Below are positions 19,543-27,054 of a DNA stretch of 38,759 nt, one piece after another; positions within the stretch are counted from its first letter, which is position 1; each line of letters starts with the position of its first letter. A program made the translations under genes and the position numbers. The DNA is from Candidatus Methanophagales archaeon (GTDB lineage: Archaea > Halobacteriota > Syntropharchaeia > Alkanophagales > Methanospirareceae). The stretch spans positions 1 through 38,759 of the forward strand of contig JAUVZJ010000015.1 in assembly GCA_030602585.1 (NCBI GenBank). The letters are read 5' to 3'. The notes beneath the pieces are model-generated. The model was not told the DNA's origin. It did no database searches and was given only the letters and a program-made list of their open reading frames with translations.

Positions 19543-19616
19543 AATTCAAGCGGAAGTTCTTTTTGAACGAAAGCTTTCTATGTTGCAACGTTTGGTAATA
19601 TAAGGATTGGTTAAGA

Positions 19617-20519
19617 ATGACACGTTACTGGAAAATTAGGGCAGGAAGAGGTGGAGAATGCTGGAGAACATGGAAGGATGAAAGCATAATTACCGTAGGA
19701 TGGGATGTTGGGGAAGTTAAGAAATTAAGTAGGGAAGAGACGATAAAAAGAATTGAGGATAGATATCCTGATGCTTCTCCGGGGCATGCAACATCCATCA
19801 TAAGAAAATTTAGAGGGATAACAGACGAATCTGGATCTGAACCTATGAGGGTGGGTGATATAACAATCGTGCTTGGAAGTGGTGCAGTTCTTGGCATGGC
19901 AGAAATCAGGAAATATAAATACCACCATGAAGGTATACCTAATAATCCTACTCACACTTATTGGAGGAGAGTACACTACTATAAAGTGGGTCCTGTGAGA
20001 ATCAGAGATCTCCCTGAAAAATTCCAGATGTATCATGAAGCCTCTGTGCATCTTCCAGGAACAATGGCAGAGTTTAATATCAAAGATGAAGACTTTCGAG
20101 AGCTTGAAGAGGTGATGAAGGCAGCAAAGCCTACCGAGATAGAAAAGGGCTTGACCGAGTTTTCAGAAGATGCTGTGAAACAGTATATGGAAAATAACTA
20201 CCATGATCTCGACGAAAGCTTAATGGAAATCAGGAGAGAATACCACACAAGAGTAGGAGATGCCGATTTCGTAGGAAAAGATAATAAAGGAAGAGTGGTG
20301 GTAATAGAAGTAAAAGTGGGAACTGCAAAAGATAACGCCGTTGGTCAGCTGTTAGGGTACATGAACGCGGTTAGGAGTGAAGGAAAGGAGGATGTGAGAG
20401 GGATTCTGGTTGCAGAAGATTTTACAGAGAGAGTTAAGGAAGCGGTAAGATTGGATGATATTTCTCTCATAGGGTTCAGGGCGAAATTGGATTTTATCAA
20501 CATAAGTCAGCATTCATAG
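19617..20519 (+). CDS. EVE-like domain fused to a NucS-like nuclease
   Basis: A 300-residue two-domain protein. Residues 1-140 look like an EVE/PUA-type domain (RYWKIRAGRGGECWRTWKDE, ITVGWD, MRVGDITIVLGSG, VLGMAEIRKY), as found at the N-terminus of some modified-base-reading restriction enzymes. Residues 185-285 resemble the nuclease domain of NucS/EndoMS: YMENNYHDLDESL, then GDADFVGKDNKGRVVVIEVKVG with D217 and E231-V-K233 as PD-(D/E)XK residues, and QLLGYM further on. Full NucS has a different N-terminal domain, so this is not orthologous EndoMS. A role in restriction of modified DNA or in repair is inferred. It stands alone, with no methylase beside it. Confidence 0.75.
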   Translation: MTRYWKIRAGRGGECWRTWKDESIITVGWDVGEVKKLSREETIKRIEDRYPDASPGHATSIIRKFRGITDESGSEPMRVGDITIVLGSGAVLGMAEIRKYKYHHEGIPNNPTHTYWRRVHYYKVGPVRIRDLPEKFQMYHEASVHLPGTMAEFNIKDEDFRELEEVMKAAKPTEIEKGLTEFSEDAVKQYMENNYHDLDESLMEIRREYHTRVGDADFVGKDNKGRVVVIEVKVGTAKDNAVGQLLGYMNAVRSEGKEDVRGILVAEDFTERVKEAVRLDDISLIGFRAKLDFINISQHS

Positions 20520-20544
20520 AAACTTTAAATCTGTATTTTTTTCT

Positions 20545-20742
20545 TTAGCGCTCTGATTGGCCATCGAAGAAGTTTAAGGGGTTTTCGTTTGAATTACCAC
20601 AAGGGAGAAGCAAACCCTTTAGTCTCTTATTTTCTCGCTTCTTATCCGTTAAATATACGTGATTATCAAATGTCCTTTTATATGTTGATTTACGAATCAG
20701 ATAAACGTTTACATCTCCCCTGTTATTAGAACTTGCTACCAT
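20545..20742 (-). CDS. Possible small hypothetical protein
   Basis: A 65-residue frame, basic and rich in Asn, with no recognised domain. In its favour: a TATA-like CTATAAATG lies about 20 bases before the ATG and a perfect 9-bp-arm palindrome (20761-20781) sits next to it. Against: no ribosome site, and it may be a remnant of a longer gene. The stretch 20520-20822 holds nothing else. Confidence 0.3.
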   Translation of the reverse strand: MVASSNNRGDVNVYLIRKSTYKRTFDNHVYLTDKKRENKRLKGLLLPCGNSNENPLNFFDGQSER

Positions 20743-20760
20743 GTAATCACATTTATAGAG

Positions 20761-20781
20761 AATTAACGAAAATCGTTAATT
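20761..20781. promoter_or_regulatory. Perfect palindrome with 9-bp arms
   Basis: AATTAACGA, AAA, then TCGTTAATT. It lies 42 bases after the end of the PIN-domain gene and about 19 bases before a small reverse-strand frame. It may be an operator or the stem of a terminator. Confidence 0.55.
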
Positions 20782-20822
20782 AGTCGAAGTTATGTTCAAT
20801 TATTACTCGGAGGAGCACATAA

Positions 20823-21338
20823 CTAAAACCAACTTTCAGCTCTTAATTTATCAAAATGAATAACAGGTAATCCCTTTGATATACATAGACCTTCAAACTT
20901 GAAGTCCTTTGTAAGAATCAAGTTACCCTTTTTTTCACAAGATAACAAAATAGCAGTATCCGTTATACCCACTTTCTTAAGTTCTTCCCTGTATATTATT
21001 TCATCTTTTTGTACATATACTTCTTCAAAATCTGACAATTTTTCAATTATTTTCTCAATAAAATCCGCAAAATTGCTCTTATTAACCCGTATATTAATTA
21101 AATTTGAGACTTCTGCTAATACATGAGGGGTAACTATAATTGCTCTAAAATTTGATAAAAACCCGTTTAGTAAATCAAAGTCTTCCCTTGTAAATTCCGC
21201 TGTTAATTTGTTTTTACCTATCCGGTCATAATTATAATATCCTGCCAATAAAAGTATCAACGGACCAGTGTCAACGATAATACCTTTTCTAAAATATGAC
21301 CGAATATTCTTTTCTCTAATTGACATTAGTTCATTCAC
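20823..21338 (-). CDS. PIN-domain protein (VapC-like ribonuclease)
   Basis: 171 residues from the GTG at 21338, or 167 from the ATG at 21326. The acidic PIN residues are all present: D23 (IIVDTGP), E76 (LAEVSN), D127 (GITDTAIL) and D145 (LTKDFKF). So a metal-dependent RNase is likely. The protein is longer than classic VapC toxins (about 130 residues), with an insert near residues 35-60. It overlaps the small gene before it by 8 bases, as in toxin-antitoxin operons, but that partner does not look like a standard VapB. A low-GC accessory region surrounds it. Confidence 0.8.
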   Translation of the reverse strand: MNELMSIREKNIRSYFRKGIIVDTGPLILLLAGYYNYDRIGKNKLTAEFTREDFDLLNGFLSNFRAIIVTPHVLAEVSNLINIRVNKSNFADFIEKIIEKLSDFEEVYVQKDEIIYREELKKVGITDTAILLSCEKKGNLILTKDFKFEGLCISKGLPVIHFDKLRAESWF

Positions 21339-21594
21339 AAACTACAATTCTCATCTTCATAGAAAGTACCTCTCCTGTTTCAGCATCTACTTTTATTACT
21401 TTATAATCTTTCGTAGTGCCCATATAACTCCTTGGATGTCCCAAAGTAACCAGCCAACATTTCTTATCATCGGTTAATTCGAGTTCTTCTAAGCTAATAT
21501 CCAATCTATTCATATCTTTCATTTCAGCTAAATATTTTGCGGCAACTTCCGCTGCTTCTTTTGCGGTTAATCTTCTCTTCTTTTCTTCAGACAT
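21331..21594 (-). CDS. Small PepSY-like protein paired with the PIN gene
   Basis: An 87-residue protein with a charged N-terminal helix (EEKKRRLTAKEAAEVAAKYLAEM). A small domain ending YKVIKVDAETGEVLSMKMRIVV resembles the PepSY/peptidase-propeptide fold. No signal peptide is seen, so it is probably cytoplasmic. Its stop codon lies inside the start of the PIN gene, implying translational coupling. It could be an unusual antitoxin or an accessory subunit. It has no obvious DNA-binding motif. Confidence 0.65.
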   Translation of the reverse strand: MSEEKKRRLTAKEAAEVAAKYLAEMKDMNRLDISLEELELTDDKKCWLVTLGHPRSYMGTTKDYKVIKVDAETGEVLSMKMRIVVCE

Positions 21595-21737
21595 TTTTTA
21601 GTATATTCACCCATGAATCGTAAGGAGTTTTTACATATAAAACATTCTGAATATTTTAGTAAGAATGAACAAAAAGCAAGGGATATTAATTGTAATTACT
21701 TTTGTGCTTGGGTTTTAGAAAACGCGGAAGGGGTGAA

Positions 21738-22412
21738 ATGCAGATTATGGACAGCATAGGTAAATCAGTGATTATTTTCTCCTTGTTGGGCGTTTGCATC
21801 TTATACGGTATATCTTTATTTGTAGAGCCACCTTACGTGCCTCTGGAAGAGGTTGCGGTTCACGAAACTGCGCTCATACGCACAAAAGGTGTTATCACCG
21901 ACCTCAGCGTCACAGAATACGGAAATGTGCGCATAAAAATAAGGGAAAACCAAACGGAACTGCTGATATTTGTTGACTCGACAGATAATAGAAATGAGCT
22001 ATTAAATCTTAGTTATGGCGATAAAATAGAGGCAGAAGGCAGAGTCCAGGTATATGAAGGCAGGTATGAGCTCGTAACCTCTGGAAACGCAATAAAAAAG
22101 TTGACGCATGAAAGTAATATTTCTTTCATATCGCAGATAGCAATGCGTCCAGAGGAGTATGAAGGAAGGAGGATAAGTGTTGCAGGTTATGCCGAGGACG
22201 TTTACAAGCGCATTTTTTATCTTAGCGACGAAAAAGGCAGATATAGTATGCGAGTGAAGGCTAATGATATTCCTATCTCAGAGTTGCAAAAGGGTGACAA
22301 GATAATTGCAGAGGGTTTGTTTTCTTATGACCCTGAGAACATGAGGTATGAGTTGAATCTGGTTGCTTTGAAGCACTGTGATGTGAGAAGGGATATGCAC
22401 AATGAAGCGTGA
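21738..22412 (+). CDS. Membrane-anchored protein with two OB-fold domains
   Basis: 224 residues from the ATG at 21738, supported by GGGGTGA directly before it; the open frame begins 36 bases earlier. A hydrophobic N-terminal segment (VIIFSLLGVCILYGISLFV) anchors it. Two OB-fold repeats of the tRNA-anti/ExoVII type follow: VRTKGVITDLSV-like to YELVTSG, then GRRISVAGYAEDV to YELNLV. Such proteins face outside the membrane if the anchor is N-in, so nucleic acid binding there would be surprising. The ligand is unknown. Confidence 0.7.
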   Translation: MQIMDSIGKSVIIFSLLGVCILYGISLFVEPPYVPLEEVAVHETALIRTKGVITDLSVTEYGNVRIKIRENQTELLIFVDSTDNRNELLNLSYGDKIEAEGRVQVYEGRYELVTSGNAIKKLTHESNISFISQIAMRPEEYEGRRISVAGYAEDVYKRIFYLSDEKGRYSMRVKANDIPISELQKGDKIIAEGLFSYDPENMRYELNLVALKHCDVRRDMHNEA

Positions 22413-22471
22413 AAATCCTAAATGTCGTGTCCACAGATTTTCAAGACAGAATTTTTGTGGGGTTAGGGTTA

Positions 22472-23644
22472 CTAAACACTCCCTTTCAACATCTCCATGT
22501 AAGTCGCCAAATCCCTTTTCGTTATGATTCCTACGAAGTCCCCGTCCACCTCCTCTTTCACAGCCAAAACATTCCTTTTATTTCTTATCATCCTTTTTAG
22601 CGCTTCTGCTGCCCCCTCCTCCTCTAACATAACATCGCCAATGCTATCGAATGAACTTATTACATCAGAAACTCTTAAAAAGTGACGTTGCTCGGCTGAC
22701 AACTTTTTTATCTCATCAAACGTTACAAGCCCTTTTAATTCACCGCTTTCCCTCACCACTGCATATTCGGCTGTTTTCTCCTCAAGCATCTTACTCGCCA
22801 GCTCCGCGATTGACATATCCTCCAGCACACTTGTTCTCTCCGTTCTCATTACATTCTTTACCTTTATTCCCTCCAACGTGGCAAAAGTGATGGTAGCACT
22901 TTCTTCTTCTGTTGCGGCTATGTATAGGAAAATAGCAAGTAAAGGAAGCAAAAGATTTTGCCCCCACTCACCAGTTAAAATAAACCTGAAAGGGTCTGCC
23001 CTAATACCTGCTATTACCATCATAACAGCAAATATTTTTCCTATTAACACCGCTCTCTTCGTCGCTTTTAGAAATGGCATTTTCTTCGCAAGAAAAGCTC
23101 TTAAAACTCGACCTCCATCCATTGGAAATGCGGGTAATAAGTTAAAAAATGCCAATATCACATTAAAAAAGCCGAGAATGAATACTAAAATCGTAACCGG
23201 GCGATAAACAGCTAAATTCAATGTTTTCATGCCAAAATAAGTGAGAAGAAATATGCCGCCAATGGCAAAACTCATCAAAGGTCCTGCTACTGCTATCCTC
23301 CACTCCTTTCTCGGGTCCTTTGGTATATCCTCCATCATGGCTAAGCCACCGAAGAAGAAAAGCGTAATGCTGTGTATTTTCGTCCCAAATTTCATCGCAA
23401 CGTATGAATGGGACATCTCGTGTAGTAATAATGTAAAGAAGAAAAGAACAGCGGCAATTGAGGATAATGAATAGCGTAAGAAAGCGTCCATTTCGATACC
23501 TCCTAAGCCTAAGGGAATACGATATTCAGTAGTAGGACCATTCGCAAATCCATATATAATCCCAAGCAAGATAAACAAAAAAGTAAAATGCAACCTTATT
23601 GGTATGCCGATGAGTTTACCCACTTGTATAGACGTTCGCAGCAT
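22472..23644 (-). CDS. Site-2-type (M50) membrane metalloprotease with CBS domains
   Basis: A 390-residue protein. It has several membrane segments, the zinc motif HEMSH at 75-79 and the third ligand region PAFPMDGGRVLRA with D176. A C-terminal pair of CBS domains (about 265-388) includes VKNVMRTERTSVLEDMSIAELA. This is the common archaeal rhomboid-independent M50-CBS type, which cuts membrane proteins within the bilayer and probably responds to adenine nucleotides through CBS. Its substrate is unknown. It is monocistronic, convergent with the OB-fold gene and divergent from the PRC-barrel gene. Confidence 0.92.
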   Translation of the reverse strand: MLRTSIQVGKLIGIPIRLHFTFLFILLGIIYGFANGPTTEYRIPLGLGGIEMDAFLRYSLSSIAAVLFFFTLLLHEMSHSYVAMKFGTKIHSITLFFFGGLAMMEDIPKDPRKEWRIAVAGPLMSFAIGGIFLLTYFGMKTLNLAVYRPVTILVFILGFFNVILAFFNLLPAFPMDGGRVLRAFLAKKMPFLKATKRAVLIGKIFAVMMVIAGIRADPFRFILTGEWGQNLLLPLLAIFLYIAATEEESATITFATLEGIKVKNVMRTERTSVLEDMSIAELASKMLEEKTAEYAVVRESGELKGLVTFDEIKKLSAEQRHFLRVSDVISSFDSIGDVMLEEEGAAEALKRMIRNKRNVLAVKEEVDGDFVGIITKRDLATYMEMLKGSV

Positions 23645-23704
23645 CTTTTCTTCGCTAAGTTAATCCGTTAATTATATATTGCCTTTAATCCATTAAATAG
23701 TATT

Positions 23705-23995
23705 ATGGAAATAGAATTGTCTTCCCTGTATGGGTTGGGTTTATACACAGATAGAGGTATATACGTCGGTAAGATAGAGGACGTAAGTGTGGACGTAAAG
23801 GAGAAGAGAATATCGGGACTGGCGGTGAAGGACGTGAATCCAAACGCTTTCAATGTGGGCAAGAAGAAAGGGGTGATTCTCCCCTACCGATGGGTAACGG
23901 CAATTGGGGACATAGTGCTGATAAAGCACGTGAGGAGAAGAGCATTGGAGAGAGAAGCTGAGGAAGAAGAGGAGGGAGAAAAGAGGAGGAAATAA
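23705..23995 (+). CDS. PRC-barrel domain protein
   Basis: A 96-residue protein. GLGLYTDRGIYVGKIEDVSVDVKEKRISGLAV and YRWVTAIGDIVLIK are typical of the small archaeal PRC-barrel proteins. The tail is very acidic and basic (EREAEEEEEGEKRRK). These proteins often accompany RNA or cell-division functions, but no activity can be assigned. It is followed 27 bases later by a Thg1-like gene in the same direction, probably one operon. Confidence 0.88.
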   Translation: MEIELSSLYGLGLYTDRGIYVGKIEDVSVDVKEKRISGLAVKDVNPNAFNVGKKKGVILPYRWVTAIGDIVLIKHVRRRALEREAEEEEEGEKRRK

Positions 23996-24022
23996 AAGAA
24001 GAAGTGAAAAAAGAGAATCGGG

Positions 24023-24796
24023 ATGAAGGGTCAGAACCGAGCGAGACTTAAAGATAAGGACGGGGACAGGGATAGGGAGATATACGCAGAGATAAAGGCT
24101 ATTCCTCCTTTGTTCGTGCGTGCCGATGGAAGGAACTTCAGGCGTGTGTTAAGCGACAAATTCGAGAAACCATACGACGAAAGATTCGCAAAAGGAATGG
24201 CGAAGGCAGTGGAAATCTTTTTCGAGGACAGCGGGTTCGACCCGAAACTTGCTTATATCTTCTCTGACGAGATAAATCTTTTTTTCGAGCATCTCCCTTT
24301 TAAAGGAAGGATAGAGAAGCTGGATTCTGTAATTGCAGGCTTTTTAGCAAGTGCTTTGACCATTGTTCTGGATTTTAAAGAGGCTATTGCGTTCGATGCA
24401 CGGGTGATTCCAGTTTGCGGAGGAGAAGATGCCCTGGAGTATCTTGCGCAGCGGCAGGCAGAAGCATGGCGAAATCACATCAACGCTTATGGGTATTACG
24501 GGCTGCGTGATGCGGGGCTAAGTGAAAAGGAAGCGGAGAAGCGGCTGAAGGGGATGAAGGCGGCGGACGTGCATGAGATGCTTTTTCGTAAAGGGATTAA
24601 CCTGAATGAAACGCCGAAATGGCAAAGAAGGGGCATTTTGATTACTAAGCAAGGGTATGAAAAAGAAGGATACGATCCAAAAGCGGCGGAGAAAGTTACT
24701 GTTACACGCTACAAGGTAGTTCAGCAATGGGACCCACCGTTATTCGTGTCCGATGAAGGACGGGATTTGATAAACCGATTATTAGAAAGAAAATGA
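24023..24796 (+). CDS. tRNA-His guanylyltransferase-like protein (Thg1/TLP)
   Basis: A 257-residue protein with the palm-like reverse polymerase signatures PPLFVRADGRNFRR (metal site) and YIFSDEINLFFEHLPF. Archaeal Thg1-like proteins add or repair nucleotides at tRNA 5' ends in the 3'-5' direction. Whether it adds G-1 to tRNA-His or repairs other tRNAs cannot be told from sequence. The stop overlaps the start of queE by four bases (ATGA), so the two tRNA-processing genes are coupled. Confidence 0.88.
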   Translation: MKGQNRARLKDKDGDRDREIYAEIKAIPPLFVRADGRNFRRVLSDKFEKPYDERFAKGMAKAVEIFFEDSGFDPKLAYIFSDEINLFFEHLPFKGRIEKLDSVIAGFLASALTIVLDFKEAIAFDARVIPVCGGEDALEYLAQRQAEAWRNHINAYGYYGLRDAGLSEKEAEKRLKGMKAADVHEMLFRKGINLNETPKWQRRGILITKQGYEKEGYDPKAAEKVTVTRYKVVQQWDPPLFVSDEGRDLINRLLERK

Positions 24797-25554
24797 AAAA
24801 AGGGTACATCAGCGAAATATTCAGCTCGTTACAGGGTGAAGGACCGTATGCAGGGCGAAGGCAAATATTCATCAGATTTGCAGGCTGCCCCCTCTCTTGC
24901 TTTTATTGTGACACACCTTATGCGAGGGACCAAACACTAGGAACTTGCACAGTTTTTGGTAATGATGAAAGGTCCGTTGAAAATCCAATGCCCGCACACC
25001 TCGTGATTGAATTCGTGAAGGAGCTACGCACTCCAGACCTCCACAGCATTTCATACACGGGAGGAGAACCTCTTCTCTCACCTTCTTTCGTAGAAGAAAT
25101 AGCAAAGGAGGCAAAAAACATGCACTTAAGAAATTTTATAGAGACAAACGGGTATTCGGCAAAAGCTTTTGCTTCCATAGCCGATTATTTTGATTACGCT
25201 TCCATTGACATAAAGCTGAGAAACCATGGAGCAGTGGAGGAAAAAGATTACGAGAGACTATATAGTAATGCGGTGGGATGCATAAAAATATCCGTTGACC
25301 GAGGAATAGAAACGATAGTAAAGGTGGTGGTGATAAAGAACACAGCCGTAGAAGAAATAGAAGAAATATGCCGCGACCTCGCTGACCTTAACATAAAGTT
25401 TGTGTTACAGCCGGTTACCGCCCCACCATCTCTGCAAAGCGCCGATATAGTACCAGGCGTAAAGGAACTTTTTGCGCTTTCAGAAACAGCCGGGCTTTTT
25501 TTACACCACGTTATGGTAATTCCGCAATTGCATAAATTCCTGCGCATCCGCTAA
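24793..25554 (+). CDS. queE: 7-carboxy-7-deazaguanine synthase
   Basis: A 253-residue radical-SAM enzyme of the pathway to archaeosine in tRNA. The N-terminus is YISEIFSSLQGEGPYAGRRQ. The cluster-binding cysteines are C32, C36 and C39 (CPLSCFYC). SYTGGEPLLS and FIETNGYS follow. A short insert after the cluster (about 41-55) is within family range. No queC or queD is in the window. It is translationally coupled to the Thg1-like gene. Confidence 0.93.
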   Translation: MKKGYISEIFSSLQGEGPYAGRRQIFIRFAGCPLSCFYCDTPYARDQTLGTCTVFGNDERSVENPMPAHLVIEFVKELRTPDLHSISYTGGEPLLSPSFVEEIAKEAKNMHLRNFIETNGYSAKAFASIADYFDYASIDIKLRNHGAVEEKDYERLYSNAVGCIKISVDRGIETIVKVVVIKNTAVEEIEEICRDLADLNIKFVLQPVTAPPSLQSADIVPGVKELFALSETAGLFLHHVMVIPQLHKFLRIR

Positions 25555-25557
25555 AAA

Positions 25558-25660
25558 TTACAAGTTCCAAGCACCAAATTACAAATAAATCCCAAATCCA
25601 AAACCAAAAAAGGAAAAAATCCTAAGCGGTTCTTTGGTTTTTGAAATTTGGATTTTTCTC
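25558..25660. repeat. Heptad-periodic repeat with opposed arms
   Basis: It sits between convergent queE and aIF2-gamma. Units TTACAAG, TTCCAAG, CACCAAA, TTACAAA, TAAATCC, CAAATCC and AAAACCA run from 25558 to 25606. Opposed units TTTGGTT, TTTGAAA, TTTGGAT and TTTTCTC run from 25633 to 25660. The arms are largely complementary and could form a long hairpin or two-way terminator. Confidence 0.7.
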
Positions 25661-25663
25661 ATC

Positions 25664-26887
25664 TCAAGACGGATGATGGTTACTTATAACACCCGCACCT
25701 ATCAAATGCCATCTCTCGCTTATCTTCCGTCCGATAGCCACTCGAGAGCCTTTATCTGCACATATAGGTCTGCTCAGTTTTACATCAATGGTCTCCTTCG
25801 TCACCCTTTTCACCTCGCCAATAGTGATTGCGGTTCCTACGCTCAGCATTATGCCCTCGTTTACTTTTATCGCCGGTATCTCCACTTCGTTTGCTACACC
25901 AACAGCGCGCTCCAATAACTGAAATTCTATGGTAAGTTCATTCCAGGTTGGAGGTATAGTGCCAGGCTTTCCTGCACACTGTCCCACCAGGGAGTCCTCT
26001 CTCGTCATGCTCGGGTCCAATTTAGTGCCAATACCTATTAGTCCACCGGGAGTTACCTCGTTTACTCGCTCACCACCCACCATTATTGATGTTATCTCCG
26101 CTTCTATGGGTGTCCACTTTTCCTTGCTCCCGGTTGTCACCATCCTTCCGGGTCTTATCTCTAACTTATCACCCCCTCTTAGCCTACCCTGGAGTAGAGA
26201 ACCACCGATTACACCTCCTTTTAAGCCCTTTATAGGCGTTCCGGGTTTATTTACGTCGAAGGAGCGTGCAATATACATCCTCGGAGTTTCATCAAAGGAA
26301 CGTTGCGGTGCAGGTATTGTTTTCTCTATACTCTGTATCAATACGTCCAGATTAGCGGATTGCTGTGCGGCGATAGGAACAATAGGCGAATTTTCCGCAA
26401 CTGTTCCTTTAACGAACTCTTTTATTTGCAAATAATGCGCTATTGCTTCATCCCTTGAAATCAGGTCTATTTTGTTTTGTGCAATCACGATTTTATCTAT
26501 GCCAACTATGTTCAGCGCCATCAAATGCTCCTTTGTCTGAAGCTGTGGGCATGGCTCGGAAGCTGCGATAAGAAGAACAGCACCGTCCATTATCGCCGCA
26601 CCGCTTAGCATCGTTGCCATTAACGCTTCATGCCCCGGGGAATCAACAAATGAAACAGTTCGCAGCTCTTCGGTCTTTGAGCCACAATGCTTGCAGATTT
26701 CTTCTACCGTGTAACAATCCGGCTCTTTACAACCCGGACATCTTCGGAAGGTAGCGTCTGCATAGCCAAGCCTTATAGATATGCCTCTCTTTATCTCCTC
26801 GCTGTGTCTGTCCGTCCATTCGCCAGACAGAGCATTCACTAAGGTCGTTTTCCCGTGATCTACGTGTCCTACCATTCCTATGTTCAC
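25664..26887 (-). CDS. eif2g: Translation initiation factor aIF2, gamma subunit
   Basis: A 407-residue GTPase that carries initiator tRNA-Met to the small ribosomal subunit. GTP-binding elements: GHVDHGKT at 7-14, DSPGHE, and NKID. A zinc knuckle has Cys at 50, 53, 65 and 68. The end is SNHHPS. The only possible start is the GTG of [13 protein letters not shown]. Homologues often have a few more residues ([12 protein letters not shown]), and the preceding codons do encode KTKKPS, but no start codon precedes them before a stop. A TATA-like AAATATAAA about 30 bases upstream suggests a leaderless mRNA. The initiator tRNA is also in the window, at 29676. Confidence 0.95.
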   Translation of the reverse strand: MNIGMVGHVDHGKTTLVNALSGEWTDRHSEEIKRGISIRLGYADATFRRCPGCKEPDCYTVEEICKHCGSKTEELRTVSFVDSPGHEALMATMLSGAAIMDGAVLLIAASEPCPQLQTKEHLMALNIVGIDKIVIAQNKIDLISRDEAIAHYLQIKEFVKGTVAENSPIVPIAAQQSANLDVLIQSIEKTIPAPQRSFDETPRMYIARSFDVNKPGTPIKGLKGGVIGGSLLQGRLRGGDKLEIRPGRMVTTGSKEKWTPIEAEITSIMVGGERVNEVTPGGLIGIGTKLDPSMTREDSLVGQCAGKPGTIPPTWNELTIEFQLLERAVGVANEVEIPAIKVNEGIMLSVGTAITIGEVKRVTKETIDVKLSRPICADKGSRVAIGRKISERWHLIGAGVISNHHPS

Positions 26888-26967
26888 AGAAGGCTTCTTC
26901 GTTTTGCTTACCCCCCTTTATATTTGACTATGTGTTAGGTTTAAGTGATACTTACACCATTCATTTA

Positions 26968-27039
26968 TTTTTCTTTGATAAAACTTTCTTTTTAAAGAAA
27001 AAAGATTTCTTTGGTAAAGATTTCTTTTTTAAATAAAGG
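26968..27039 (+). repeat. Copies D1 and D2 of the T-rich upstream element
   Basis: A block of about 36 bases (TTTTTCTTTGATAAAACTTT and on) is followed by a similar second block (TTTCTTTGGTAAAGATTTCT), giving a tandem pair. It ends 15 bases before the acyl-CoA dehydrogenase start. Confidence 0.55.
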
Positions 27040-27054
27040 TTTGTGGTGAAGAGA

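Noticed and set aside
19617-20519. Ordinary NucS/EndoMS mismatch endonuclease
   Set aside because: Only the C-terminal nuclease domain matches; the N-terminal half is of a different type.
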